Source: Sepioteuthis lessoniana (lineage: Eukaryota > Mollusca > Cephalopoda > Myopsida > Loliginidae). Taken from it: DNA of 64,000 bases. The stretch spans positions 34,581,883 through 34,645,882 of the forward strand of contig OY757947.1 in NCBI GenBank assembly GCA_963585895.1, in the 5' to 3' direction. The notes beneath the pieces are model-generated. The model made no database searches. It was not told where the DNA came from and saw only the letters and a list, made by a program, of their open reading frames with translations. The position numbers and the translations under genes are program-made. Shown here one piece after another: positions 1-9,527 of the stretch (positions are counted from its first letter, which is position 1; each line of letters starts with the position of its first letter).

Positions 1-225
1 AATTAATTTTAATGGTATGTCACTTGTGTAGGGTTATTTTATGCCTTGAGGTTAAGGAATCATCTTCATTGTACATTTATATTCATATCTTTTGTATAGT
101 TGTTTCTGAAAAGGGTTTATTTTGCACACAGTGATATGATATCAAGTATTCCTATCTAATACAAATAATTCAGACAGTTGTATGCTTTGAAGTATTCCTA
201 TCTAACATTTATCATTTCTACAGAA
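1..225 (-). repeat. HUT tail variant T2 and unit fragment
   Basis: The left edge cuts a minus-strand repeat. It carries the T2 tail motif TTATTTTATGCCTTGAGG followed by units of the type CAAGTATTCCTATCTAAT. Related tails occur near 10.2, 21.3, 25.5, 37.9, 50.3 and 52.9 kb. No coding potential is seen. Confidence 0.6.
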
Positions 226-711
226 TTATATGGTTACAAGTAATTATATCAATTTGATAATGATGAAAAAAATTGGTTTGCATACAGTTATATGGTTACA
301 AGTAATTATATCAATTTGATAATGATGAAAATAATTTGTTTGCATACAGTTATATGGTTAAAAGTAATTATATCAATATGATAATAATTTGTTTGCATAC
401 AGTTATATGGTTAAAAGTAATTATATCAATTTGATAATAATGATAATAATTTGTTTGCATATAGTTATATGGTTACAAGTAATTATATCAATATGATAAT
501 AATTTGTTTGCATACAGTTATATGGTTACAAGTAATTATATCAATTTGATAATAATGATAATAATTTGTTTGCATATAGTTATATGGTTACAAGTAATTA
601 TATCGATATGATAATAATTTGTTTGCATACAGTTATATTGTTACAAGTAATTATATCAATTTGATAATAATGATAATAATTTGTTTGCATATAGTTATAT
701 TGTTACAAGTA
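226..711. repeat. Satellite with alternating 62/53-bp units (115-bp higher-order period)
   Basis: The start motif GCATACAGTTATATGG recurs at 280, 342, 395, 458, 510, 572, 625 and 688, so the spacings are 62, 53, 63, 52, 62, 53 and 63. The long unit has an extra GATAATAAT-type segment. The units resemble the U units of HUT repeats, so the array probably grew from one. Confidence 0.85.
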
Positions 712-712
712 A

Positions 713-713
713 C

Positions 714-753
<40 letters not shown>
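713..753. repeat. (TAA)n microsatellite
   Basis: About 13 uninterrupted TAA repeats lie directly at the right end of the 115-bp satellite. The next 90 bases are AT-rich U-unit remnants. Confidence 0.95.
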
Positions 754-849
754 CCTTAGTAAACAAATATAATTTCAAGTAACAATTCTTTACACAAATA
801 ATTTTCACACATTTGAATTGAATTACCATGAGTAGAAAATCCAACAAAC

Positions 850-998
850 ACCCACACACGACATACAGAAACCCTGGACAGCTGTTTCGACCTTATTAGG
901 TCTCATCAGCATTATATACAGTGATCTCCACCACTGGAGATGGAACCAGCAACCACAGATTGCAGAGCCGAAACTCTACAACTGAGCAACCAGTCCAT
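850..998 (-). repeat. SINE-6, tRNA-like head with dyad-motif tail
   Basis: Read on the minus strand, the head has an A-box-like TTGCTCAGTTG and a B-box-like GGTTCCATCTC. It is followed by GATGAGACCTAATAAGGTCG and AAACAGCTG, a motif of the kind found in Penelope-like terminal repeats. It is the only copy in the window. A tRNA gene is unlikely because the fold is degenerate and the tail is SINE-like. Confidence 0.55.
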
Positions 999-1059
999 AT
1001 CACATACAAGTGACGCCAAATTAATGGTAATTGCACAGTCAATTAACCTGAATATGAAC

Positions 1060-1269
1060 TAACTTGAAAAGAAAGTGTAGATCAATTTTCACACAGTTAT
1101 ATAGTATTTCTATCTAATACTCATAATTTTAAAACAATCTGACACATAGATGAACCCTAATAGGTACTATTACCCTGGGTTTGAGGGAGCCAGGGAATAA
1201 TGTCAATTATGGTTGTTTGGTTGGGTTTAAAGCATATCAACCTTGGTAGGTTATCTAACAGCAAAACCT

Positions 1270-1280
<11 letters not shown>
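1060..1280 (-). repeat. HUT fragment: units, short head piece, tail T
   Basis: Minus-strand U units (to about 1139) are followed by an 70-bp piece of the HUT head (1140-1208) and then by the T tail with AGCATATCAACCTTGGTAGG. The tail runs directly into a TA tract. Confidence 0.6.

Positions 1281-1314
<34 letters not shown>
1273..1314. repeat. (TA)n microsatellite
   Basis: About 21 TA repeats grow out of the HUT tail. The following 1315-1540 is AT-rich with nothing recognised. Confidence 0.95.
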
Positions 1315-1316
<2 letters not shown>

Positions 1317-1540
1317 TGTTTTAGGATTTTCCGAGGCATATACATTTGAAAAAAAACAGACTTATAGGATTTTAACTTTGTCGAAAACAAGGAATGATTC
1401 AAAATCTTTCTCGATTAACGAATGGAACGTGGATTCTGTACAATGTTTCTAATAGGTCAGGTGACGTAGTTTAAAGCAACAAACAGTCAACTTTTTCTTG
1501 TCATAAACAGCCAACTTTTTCTGGTTATACAAAAGTTTTT

Positions 1541-1729
1541 ATATATTTTTTACACTTTTTACACATCCATCCTTAACTTAACACCACTAATATAACCCCT
1601 CAAAGCTCTGATGATGGTTCAGTAGAGCCAAAACGCTATAGTGTCTACTTTGTTTCTTAATAAATCCCTCCTTCTACTTGGATTACCTTGTTATCAATTT
1701 TTCTTTACAAACTGTCGGATTACAATCCA
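1541..1729. repeat. Possible Penelope-like terminal-repeat fragment
   Basis: The motif GCTCTGATGATGGTTCAG followed by AGAGCCAAAACGC (1600-1635) has the layout seen in Penelope-like terminal repeats. It is followed by TGTCTACTTTG and a T-rich segment. This is pattern recognition only, and there is no coding sequence. Confidence 0.35.
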
Positions 1730-1742
1730 TTATTTTCTTCCA

Positions 1743-1998
1743 ACCGGGACATTGGCCCAGCGGTTAGAGTGTTCGCCAATGGCCCGGGAGACCTGGGTTC
1801 AATCCCAGTTCGAGTCATACCAAAGACTTTAAAAATGGAACTTGATACCACCTTGCTTAACACTCAGCATTATAAGGTACAGTTCAAGGGTAAAGTGGAG
1901 CAATCCAGGGAATGGAGTAGCGCCCTCCCCTACACCTTGGTGTAGTAGCTATCGAAAAGGGAGCCTTCGGGTCACCCTCGACTATGGTCGCTAACTAC
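1743..1998 (+). repeat. SINE-1, complete copy with 13-bp target duplication
   Basis: A 256-bp tRNA-derived SINE. The head has a near-canonical A box (TTGGCCCAGCGG) and a B box (GGTTCAATCCC), and the body ends with GACTATGGTCGCTAAC. It is flanked by the direct repeat TTATTTTCTTCCA at 1730-1742 and 1999-2011, which shows target-primed insertion. The intact duplication suggests a fairly young copy. Eight other copies lie in the window. Confidence 0.92.
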
Positions 1999-2011
1999 TT
2001 ATTTTCTTCCA

Positions 2012-2338
2012 TATATATATATATATATACACACATTAAATATATATGATTTTTATGTGAACAGTTTGGAAGTAATTTCATTTTTAAATAAATTAGAATT
2101 AATTTGTCTGCATACAAGTATTGTTATTGTTTCTACACAGTTAAATGGTTTCAATTATTGCTATCTAACACTAATAATTCTATTCAATATTATCAATTTG
2201 TTTTCACACATTGAAGTGGTTACAAGTATTGCTATTAAACACTAATTATTCTATTCAACACGATTCATTCATTTGCACACAGTCAAATAGTTCCAATATT
2301 GCTATGCTATATCAATAATTCAATTTAGGCACACAGTT
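2012..2338 (-). repeat. HUT unit array, minus orientation
   Basis: A short (AT)n tract is followed by five or six degenerate units of about 50 bp such as AATGGTTTCAATTATTGC. The array abuts a plus-strand HUT head at 2339, so two elements meet head to head here. Confidence 0.65.
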
Positions 2339-3000
2339 CTTGCCCAGTTGGCTGGAGCTGTAGAATACACCGACTGCATCTCTGCAGAGGGGTAAGACAC
2401 CCCCTAATGAATTTCCTGAATATGACACTAAACAATCTGAAGGTAAGGTTCTAGTGATGCTGAGGCTTTGGGGAATACAAAGCACTTCTTCATTGCTATC
2501 GTACCCAGGTCCACTCTGGCCCAGTGTGGTAGCACCTGATAGCCCTATCAATGGGTTAAATAGAACTAATGGCATACTTATGCTAAACTGAATTGTTTGA
2601 CTAAACTGAATAGTTTGAAATAGAAATGTTTTTGATGATTAAACTGTACTTACATTCAAACAGTGTGCTTATGCTAAACTGAATTATTTGAAATGGAACT
2701 GTTTTTTGACATTGAAATTGTACTTACACTAAACTGAATTGTTTAATATAGAACTGTTTTGACATTTAACAATGTGTAAACTAAATCTGTACTTGTACTT
2801 AGCTGAATTAGAACTGCTTGACTAAACTGAATAGATTGAAATAGAAATGTTTTTCACAATTAAACTGTACTTACTTTTAAACTATGACTCATGCTAAACT
2901 GAATTGTTTGAAATAGAACTATTTTCATAAAAATACATTTGGTGATAAATAACCTACAAAGGCTGATATGCCATAAAACCCAAACAACCAACCAACCAAC
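2339..3000 (+). repeat. HUT composite repeat, near full length
   Basis: The head (2339-2568) runs from GCCCAGTTGGCTGGAGCTG to ATGGGTTAAATAGAACT. Units containing CTAAACTGAATTGTTTGA follow to about 2930, then tail T with GATATGCCATAAAACCC and an (AACC)n end. A weak minus-strand open frame over the head is shared by many copies and has no recognisable domain. Confidence 0.8.
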
Positions 3001-3590
3001 CAACATAGGCACACAGTTCAAGAGTATCAAGTATTGCTATTTTAATAATTCTATACAAACATTACTCATTTGTTTGCACATAGTTAAATGGTTCCAAGTA
3101 TTGCTATGTATCTATGATAATTCAATTAAACATCAGTCACTTGTTTACATATAGTTAAATAATCAAACAGTTTTATTTCTAACAATTTAATTTAGCATAA
3201 GTCATTTGTTTACACACAGTCTAAATGATCAAACAGTTCTATTTGACCCATAGATAGGACCCTATCAGGTGCTACCACTCCGAGTCAGAGTGGACCTGGG
3301 AGCTATAGCAATGAAGGGGTACTCTGCATTCCCCAAAGCTCCAGCATTACTGGAGCCTCACCATCAGATTGTTTAATGTCATATCCAGGACACTCACGGG
3401 GGAGTTGGACTTACCCCTTTGCAAAGATGCAGTCAGTATATACTACAGCCCCAACCAACTGGGCAGGGCAATTAAGGGGAGATTTCCAGAACTGTAGCCT
3501 CACCATCAGATGCAGTTTATTGTCATACTGAGGACACTCTATTTTAGAGAGGTCTTACAATATTCTAAGCTCCACTGACAGGGCTAAAAT
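3001..3590 (-). repeat. HUT composite repeat, inverted
   Basis: Minus-strand units (3005-3235) precede a complete inverted head (3236-3470). A second partial head (3474-3590) follows. Together with 2339-3000 this makes a tail-to-tail inverted pair. Confidence 0.75.
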
Positions 3591-3696
3591 GTGCAGTTAA
3601 AAAATCCATCATGTGTATGAGAAAAGATTTAAACTACACATTTGATAATGATGTATAATATGAATAAATAAAAGAATAACAGTTGTCTAAATTTCT

Positions 3697-4085
3697 GAGA
3701 CGAAGCTTGATGATTTTTATCATTAAGGGTTTTCGGACTATTGTCTTCATCTTTATTATTATTTCCACAACATTTTGGCCGATATGTCCTCCGGCCTTCT
3801 TCAGGTGTTTGTCGAACTCGGCAACCTTCACAAAACTTCGAACTACGTCCATTATTGAAACCACAGGGGTCACCTGTTCTGATTCCGTTAGCCATAACCA
3901 GGTACAAGTGTTAAGTATTCCTGTATTGTTACTCGCCTGAAGAGAGGATTGAACCTGCAACCTCAAGATGTATTGTCTCCTTAGAAGCTTAGGGAACCAA
4001 CACCTATAACCATTACGCTATGTGTCCTGCTGGACAATTCAAAAAACGCCTATAACCGTTACGCCATGTGTCCTGCTGGACAATT
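3697..4085 (-). repeat. SINE-4, complete copy with duplicated head end
   Basis: On the minus strand a tRNA-like head (GTAACGGTTATAGGCGTTGG; B box GGTTCAATCC) is followed by a body ending in CCTGAAGAAGGCCGGAGGAC and AATAACAATAAAGATGAAGA. The first 40 to 45 bases of the head occur twice in tandem (4001-4085). The small open frames across it are shadows of the repeat. Confidence 0.75.
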
Positions 4086-4235
4086 AAAAAAAAAAAAAAA
4101 AAAATCTGAATATGAGCACAGGTAAAAAATCATACAAAAATCTGAATATGAGCACAGGTAAAAAAAATCATACATAATAGTAGTAATTCTAGTCAAGTAA
4201 GAACATTAAGTTTATAAGTCCCAAAAATTCACTCT
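4086..4235. repeat. Poly-A and duplicated 38-bp segment upstream of SINE-4 tail
   Basis: An A tract is followed by a direct repeat of TCTGAATATGAGCACAGG. The downstream segment AACATTAAGTTTATAAGTCC also precedes the SINE-4 copy at 20.9 kb, so it belongs to the mobile unit. Confidence 0.6.
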
Positions 4236-4352
4236 GAAGGTTCCCAAGTTCGACAAACACCTGAAGAAGGCCAGAGGATATATTGGCAGAAACGTTGTGG
4301 AAATAACAATAAAGATGAAGACAATAGTCCAAAAACCCTTAATGATAAAAGA
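4236..4352 (+). repeat. SINE-4 tail, 5'-truncated
   Basis: Starts at GTTCCCAAGTTCGACAAAC and carries CCTGAAGAAGGCCAGAGG and the AATAACAATAAAGATGAAG terminus. It lacks the tRNA-like head. Confidence 0.7.
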
Positions 4353-4423
4353 ATAACATCCGTCAATTGTATTCAATGTTGACCATTAGCTAAGTCAAAC
4401 AATGAACACAGGCTGAGTGGTTG

Positions 4424-4622
4424 ATTTTGTTTTATGGCATATCAACCCTTGTAGGTTATTTAATGCCAAATCCTATTTACACATACATACATATAGTAAT
4501 TTACTAAGCAATTTGCTGAGATGTAGCACAAAGCCGAATGAATGGGGCACCCAATGAGACTCAAACTCACTCATTGAGGTTTGATAGTCTATCTTGCTAA
4601 CCATTACATAATAGGCAGCGTC
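4424..4622 (-). repeat. HUT tail T followed by SINE-5
   Basis: A minus-strand T tail (4424-4496, TATGGCATATCAACCCTTG) is joined to an inverted SINE-5 (about 4495-4622). SINE-5 shows ATGGGGCACCCAATGAGACT and CTAACCATTACATAATAGGC. The other SINE-5 copy lies inside the mariner at 23.7 kb. Confidence 0.65.
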
Positions 4623-4967
4623 TTTTCATTTAAACAGGTTTGGTTAAATAAAATGGAATCCTTGTTATTTTGAAATTTTTTCTTTTTTCTTTCAAGAGTC
4701 CTGTTTAGTTTTTTTTTTTTTTTTTGCTTGTTATGATCTTGAAATTCATAAATGATTTCTCCAAAGAAGCCATTGATAGTAAGCCAAGTATTTTCAGTTC
4801 TTATCAAGGTAATGTGAATGTTTATTTATAAATTAAAACTGTTTAATATTTTAACTAAATTATTATTCTATTTTGTTTATATCACCAAGGTGATGCTAAG
4901 CGGTGATGGCAGTTTATTTTTAAATATTTCTATTACATGACGTAGAATAAAATTTATTTATTCATTG
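4623..4967. other. AT-rich stretch, nothing recognised
   Basis: No conserved frame, repeat family or splice-like structure was identified. A T tract lies at 4711-4725. Confidence 0.6.
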
Positions 4968-5160
4968 CATTTCACATAGCACTAATACCCTTGGGAAAGG
5001 TATGAATCCAATTATTCTCCCTCCAGCTATGGGTAAATAGTAGGGCAGACTAGGTTCTTCAGCCTTAGTGAGGCAACTACATCAAACCTGTTAAACTCCG
5101 CTTAAAAATTGACCTTGTGTCATATCCTGCCCCAGCGGAGGGGTTGGTAAATATGATAAA
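4968..5160 (+). repeat. SINE-3, 5'-truncated
   Basis: Carries the core CTAATACCCTTGGGAAAGG and the SINE-3 tail with AGGCAACTACATCAAACC and TGTCATATCCTGCC. The tRNA-like head is missing. 5161-5361 holds only AT-rich DNA and a short TA run. Confidence 0.75.
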
Positions 5161-5361
5161 GTTTATTCTATCTTTAGTAATATAGATTGTTCTATCTATT
5201 TTAAACAATCTTAAAAAAGAAAAAAAAAAATATATATATATATAGGTAATATTCGGTCAGGTTAAAAAGTTTCGAGTAATTCCCTCAGGACAAGAAAATC
5301 ATTCAAGAGCTGAACATTTAAATTTTCCTGGGAGAGAGCTCAATGTAATTTATTACAGAGC

Positions 5362-5636
5362 AATATTTCTTAAAGAAAAAAACCAAAGACCGGTTAATTC
5401 AGGATTATAAATTTATTTCAGTCCCGTATTTTCAGTTTCTGGTGTGAACCAAAAACATAAAGAAAAAAAAAAATTAATACAGGACTTCTTCAGACCACAT
5501 TATCCATGTGGTCTGAAGAAGTCTTGTATTAATTTTTTTTTTCTTCATGTTTTTGGTTCACACCAGAAACTGAAAATACGAGACCGAAATAAATTTATAA
5601 TCATGAATTAACCAGTCTTTGGTTTTTTTTTCCTAA

Positions 5637-5642
<6 letters not shown>
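5362..5642. repeat. Fold-back element, ~138-bp arms and 5-nt loop
   Basis: The left arm (5362-5500) and right arm (5506-5642) are nearly perfect inverted copies around the loop TATCC. The centre reads CTTCTTCAGACCACAT and ATGTGGTCTGAAGAAG. The arms contain GAAACTGAAAATACG next to CTGAAGAAGTC, as in Penelope-like terminal repeats. A TA tract adjoins on the right (5638-5669). Confidence 0.9.
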
Positions 5643-5671
<29 letters not shown>

Positions 5672-5689
5672 ACAACAGCTTTAAAAACC

Positions 5690-6780
5690 ATGTACATTTT
5701 AATATACTTAAAAATTCTAAAAAAAGGAACCCTCCATTTTGATCAAGTCTTATCAGAGAAAAATCATCATCATCATCATGTCGTGCCATCAGCACGGATA
5801 TCCCTGACACTTTCTAACCACCCTTCTCTATCATCCATTGCTCCCGGCAGGTCTTCAGAGCTACATCCCATATCGGCACAGTGCTGTTGTATGTAGGTTC
5901 TAACTGGTCTTCCTGCCTTTGCTCGTCCACATGAAGCGATCCATGGGAGTACATCACTTATGAGTTTGTCCCTACTTCTCCAGCAGTGTCCCGCATGTCT
6001 GGTTCATCTAACTTCATTAGTTTTCATGATGGGTGGTAAGTGGCCGTACAGCTGCTGCTTTGTGGGGTGCTGCCTCCAGGACTTGTTCAATATTACTCAC
6101 AGCATTTTTGTGTAGTTGCCGTCAAGCTTTTTCTCAATATGTTTATTTAGCGTCCATGTAGTGCATCCACACAGTAGTATTGACACAACCGCTGCTTGGA
6201 AGAAATTGCATTTCATGGTAATATTTCGATAGCTGTTTTTATTCTCATCTACAGAAGCCACCCTTATAGATAAGCAGCAGTAGTTCCCCGATCAAACTAT
6301 TTGATTCTGGCCGTTGAACGTAGGATTCATACGCCCAGGACCTGGTTAGGCATTGCATTGAGCTGTCAGTGGGTTTATCCGCTTGCCTTTACATCGACCA
6401 TGTTGCTTCCCATATTGTGATATATGAGTGATGATGAGTAAATAGACGTGGAGTAGTGCCCATCAAAAAATATAGGGAGGGGAGGAAATAGAATCAAAAA
6501 AATATATCACCATAGAGCAGAGAGATAGGCACAGATAATATTGTTTTTTACACATACTAAGTTGGGATTAGTTGAATTAAGAGCCGTTGTGTTAAATAAA
6601 ACTAATGTGTAGAATTTCTATTGTATATGCAGGTTATGAATTTAGAGCTGTTGTGTTAAATAAATATGCAGGTTATGAATTAAGAGCTGTTGTGTTAAAT
6701 AAAACTAATGTGTAGAATTTCAATTGTATATGCAGGTTGGAGTTCTGAGATGAGGGGGGCCTCAAGTATTGTTATATAGT
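5690..6780. repeat. Repeat J, split by a LINE-A insertion
   Basis: Sequence at 5690-5762 (AAAAATTCTAAAAAAAGGAA) and 6433-6780 (GTGGAGTAGTGCCCATC onward) matches a continuous copy at 46,256-46,600. LINE-A and about 215 unplaced bases (6216-6432) interrupt it. Within 6590-6740 a segment ending ATGTGTAGAATTTC is duplicated. Confidence 0.5.
5763..6215 (-). mobile_element. LINE-A, 5'-truncated 3' end
   Basis: The minus strand carries the C-terminal part of the LINE-A reverse transcriptase region. It ends at the family 3' terminus, a (CATGAT)-like tract seen here as AATCATCATCATCATCATG. Conserved peptide pieces include RTRHAGHCW-like and KHMR-type residues, but frames are broken. It is non-functional. 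Confidence 0.75.
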
Positions 6781-7487
6781 CATCTACAGCATCATAACAA
6801 CACAATAATAAAGACAGACGCACGCAGAAAGACGCAGGAAGGACGCAGGGAGACTTCTTTACAAATATATTTACCTCTCACTTTATTGCAAGGGTTCGAA
6901 AGGGTTGTAACAGGGTTGCATGTGAGAGGGAGCTGGTGACCGAACATAAACTGCAATATTTTGACCCCACTGTTATGACCGTCACGTTGTGTCTTTCTTG
7001 TTCTCTTGATGCTCAACCGGAGGCCTAGGGCCCACTGCTGGATGCTGGCTTTCTTTATTGCATCTTTTCAGTATCTTCTCTGGACCCCAAACTCCATCGG
7101 GGTCGGGTGTGGCTTTCCCTACCACATCTGGTCTCTAGCTGTCTGGAATTCTACTGGCAACTGCTTCTTGGACTCGAACTCAACTGAGTTAAATAATAAT
7201 TCAACGCCCACACGATCACCCACTGGATCTTTGAAATCGAATGTTTAATCGTCATCAAGCAGAAATAACTGTCATGCAGTTCAGAGGTCACTCTCTTCCG
7301 GTGCATCAGTCTGTATTGGCACAGTGGGACCTTCACCTTGTCCCATATTATAAGCCTTAATCCGCCCACGCGAACTCTTTCGATTACTGGCCATTGGAAT
7401 GTGTCACTTCCTTCCGGTGCATCACCTTGGAATAGCATTTCTTTGGGCCGAGTCGAAAGTCAAAACATAACAGTATATCGATAATAC
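6781..7487. other. Unassigned moderately GC-rich segment
   Basis: Contains a purine-rich run with repeated GACGCA and two small opposed open frames. One frame on the minus strand continues towards the LINE-A inversion. I recognise no domain. A decayed LTR element is possible but unsupported. Confidence 0.3.
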
Positions 7488-7495
7488 ATATGTGT

Positions 7496-8109
7496 CTTGG
7501 AAAAAACAGCATTTTCTTTTATCAGATAGGTCTGACTTCCATATGACCAATAACCTTTCAATAACTGTCCATGCCTTTGCTAGTCGCATGTTGATGTCAT
7601 TTTCGGTAGATGAGACACTGCTTCTGAGGTAGGTGAACTTGTCCACTAGTTTCAGAGAACCACCATTTAGTAAGGAGATATTGCAGTTTTTTCCAAGCAG
7701 GGGTCGTGCTAATACTACAATATGGATGCTCCACGTGGACACTGACTAACACATATGGGAAAAATCTTGACGACAATTACACCAGAATGCTACGAGCTGT
7801 ATTAAACAAATCCAAGAGGCAACATCTCACAAAACAGCAGCTGCACGGCCACCTACCACCCATCTTGAAAACTATCCAAATTAGACATACCAGACATGCT
7901 GAAGAAGTAAGGATAAACTCATAAGCAATGTACTCCTGTTAACCCCTTCACACGAACGAGCAAGGATTGGGCTACTAGCTAGAACCTATATACAACAGAT
8001 CCGTGCCGATACAGGATGTAGCCTGAAAGACCTCCCAGGAGCGATGGATGATAGAGGCGAGAGAGGGTCAGGGAGATCTATGCTAGCAATGCAACATCAT
8101 CATGATGAT
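7496..8109 (+). mobile_element. LINE-A copy with inverted 5' part (twin-primed)
   Basis: The 3' part (about 7708-8109) is plus-strand: YGCSTWTLT-like, LDDNYTRMLRAVLNK-like peptides and a terminal CATCATCATGATG tract. The 5' part (7496-7707) is the same ORF inverted, covering LKLVDKFTYLRSSVSSTE to the FFQ residues. The two parts are consecutive in the LINE-A protein. The direct repeat ATATGTGT at 7488-7495 and 8110-8117 flanks the whole. The ORF is broken. Confidence 0.75.
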
Positions 8110-8117
8110 ATATGTGT

Positions 8118-8490
8118 AGTTAGACAGCAGTCCTTCATTCAAGCATGTTTGATTAAATAATAAAGACACATTTTATCTATATAATTTTATTAGGATCCTT
8201 TCAAGTTTCCTGACAAATGTTTTGGTTTTTGGTTGGAGTTGGTAGATGAATTGTCCTGAGTGCTTTTGGACTCTTCATAGGCCATCATTAGGGGTTGTTT
8301 GCAAGTATAAAGATTGTTTTTTGCAAAAGATGTTAAAGTTTTTAACATTGCAAAAATTATGTGAATGTATGGTTAGATTAAACTGTGATGCTAATGAGAT
8401 AAAACAAATTTAAAACAAAAATACTATCAACAGAAATAAAATATTTACCAAGATTTTAAAATTTTCTATCTTTTTCATTTCATTAATAAC

Positions 8491-8497
<7 letters not shown>
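8118..8497. other. AT-rich stretch with one dyad-motif fragment
   Basis: Around 8210-8310 the minus strand reads GATGGCCTATGAAGAGTCC and resembles Penelope-like terminal repeats. The rest is AT-rich with nothing recognised. Confidence 0.35.

Positions 8498-8540
<43 letters not shown>
8498..8540. repeat. (TA)n microsatellite
   Basis: About 21 TA repeats at the tail side of the following inverted HUT copy. Confidence 0.95.
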
Positions 8541-8542
<2 letters not shown>

Positions 8543-9190
8543 CTATGTATGATTTGTAAACAAATAGTTTGAAGGTAATTTCATTTTTAAACAAGTCCAA
8601 GCTCATTTGTTGGCACACAATTAAATCATTTCAAGTACTGCTATTTAATACAAATGATTCAATTTAATATAAATCATTTTTTGGCACACAGTTAAATGGT
8701 TTCAAATACTGCTATTTAGCACACAGTTAAATGACTTTAAGTATTGCTATCTAACACTGATAATTCTATTTAATATTAATCATTTGTTTGCACACAGTTA
8801 AAAAGTTAAGTATTGTTAACATAAATAATTTTAAATTATTTTAAGTATTGCTATCTAATACTAATAGTTCTACTTGCACACATTCAAATGGTTTCAAGTA
8901 TGGCTATTTATTGTTTGCACATAGTTAAACGATTTCAAGTATCATAACTGATTAAATAGTTTTATTTGACCTATAGATGAGACCCTAACAGGTACTACCA
9001 CTTCAGGTCAGAGTGGACCTGGGAATAATGGCAATGAAGGGGTACTCCATATTCCACAAAGCTCCAGGACTGAAGTCTCAATGTTAGATGGTTTAGTGTC
9101 ATATCCAGGACACTCAAAGTGGGGGGGGGTCTTAACCCTCTGCAGGGATGCAGTTGGCGTCTTCTACAATTTCAGCCGACAGGGCTGATA
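8541..9190 (-). repeat. HUT composite repeat, near full length
   Basis: The order on the plus strand is tail-proximal ATGATTTGTAAACAAATAG, about eight units (AGTTAAATGGTTTCAAAT), then the inverted head at 8956-9190 ending TTTCAGCCGACAGGGCTG. 9191-9439 is AT-rich with nothing recognised. Confidence 0.8.
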
Positions 9191-9439
9191 TACACAGGTG
9201 ATTTGTCTATAGTGATGAACACCACACATTTTCGATAAGTTGATAACAGAAAAATAATGCAACAGTGTTTCATAGATTCCTAGAACAATACTCTTTGGGT
9301 TTTTAATTCCACTAGTTTTTTTCTAAACAGATCCTTTTCCAAGATTAAAGACCCTAATCAACCCTATTATTTACCCTTAAATAAGGAAGAAGAGACTGAT
9401 TCATGCTATTCCCAAAGACATTATTATGAAGTGAAATGC

Positions 9440-9527
9440 AAACAGGCAACATCTCACAAAACAGTAGCTGTACGGCCACCTACCACCCATCTCAAAAACC
9501 ATCCAAATTAGATGAACCAGACATGCA
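9440..9527 (+). mobile_element. LINE-A fragment
   Basis: About 88 bp match the segment encoding the QHPTxxQLYGHLPP-like and RRTRHA-like residues of LINE-A. It is abruptly joined to the head-derived tandem array at 9528. Confidence 0.65.

Noticed and set aside
226..711. CRISPR-like array
   Set aside because: Direct repeats have no unique spacers, and the setting is an animal genome. The 51-bp array at 46.9 kb was rejected for the same reason.
1743..1998. tRNA gene
   Set aside because: A and B boxes are good, but the cloverleaf is imperfect, a 180-bp body follows, nine copies exist, and a target duplication marks a SINE. The same reasoning applies to all tRNA-like heads here.
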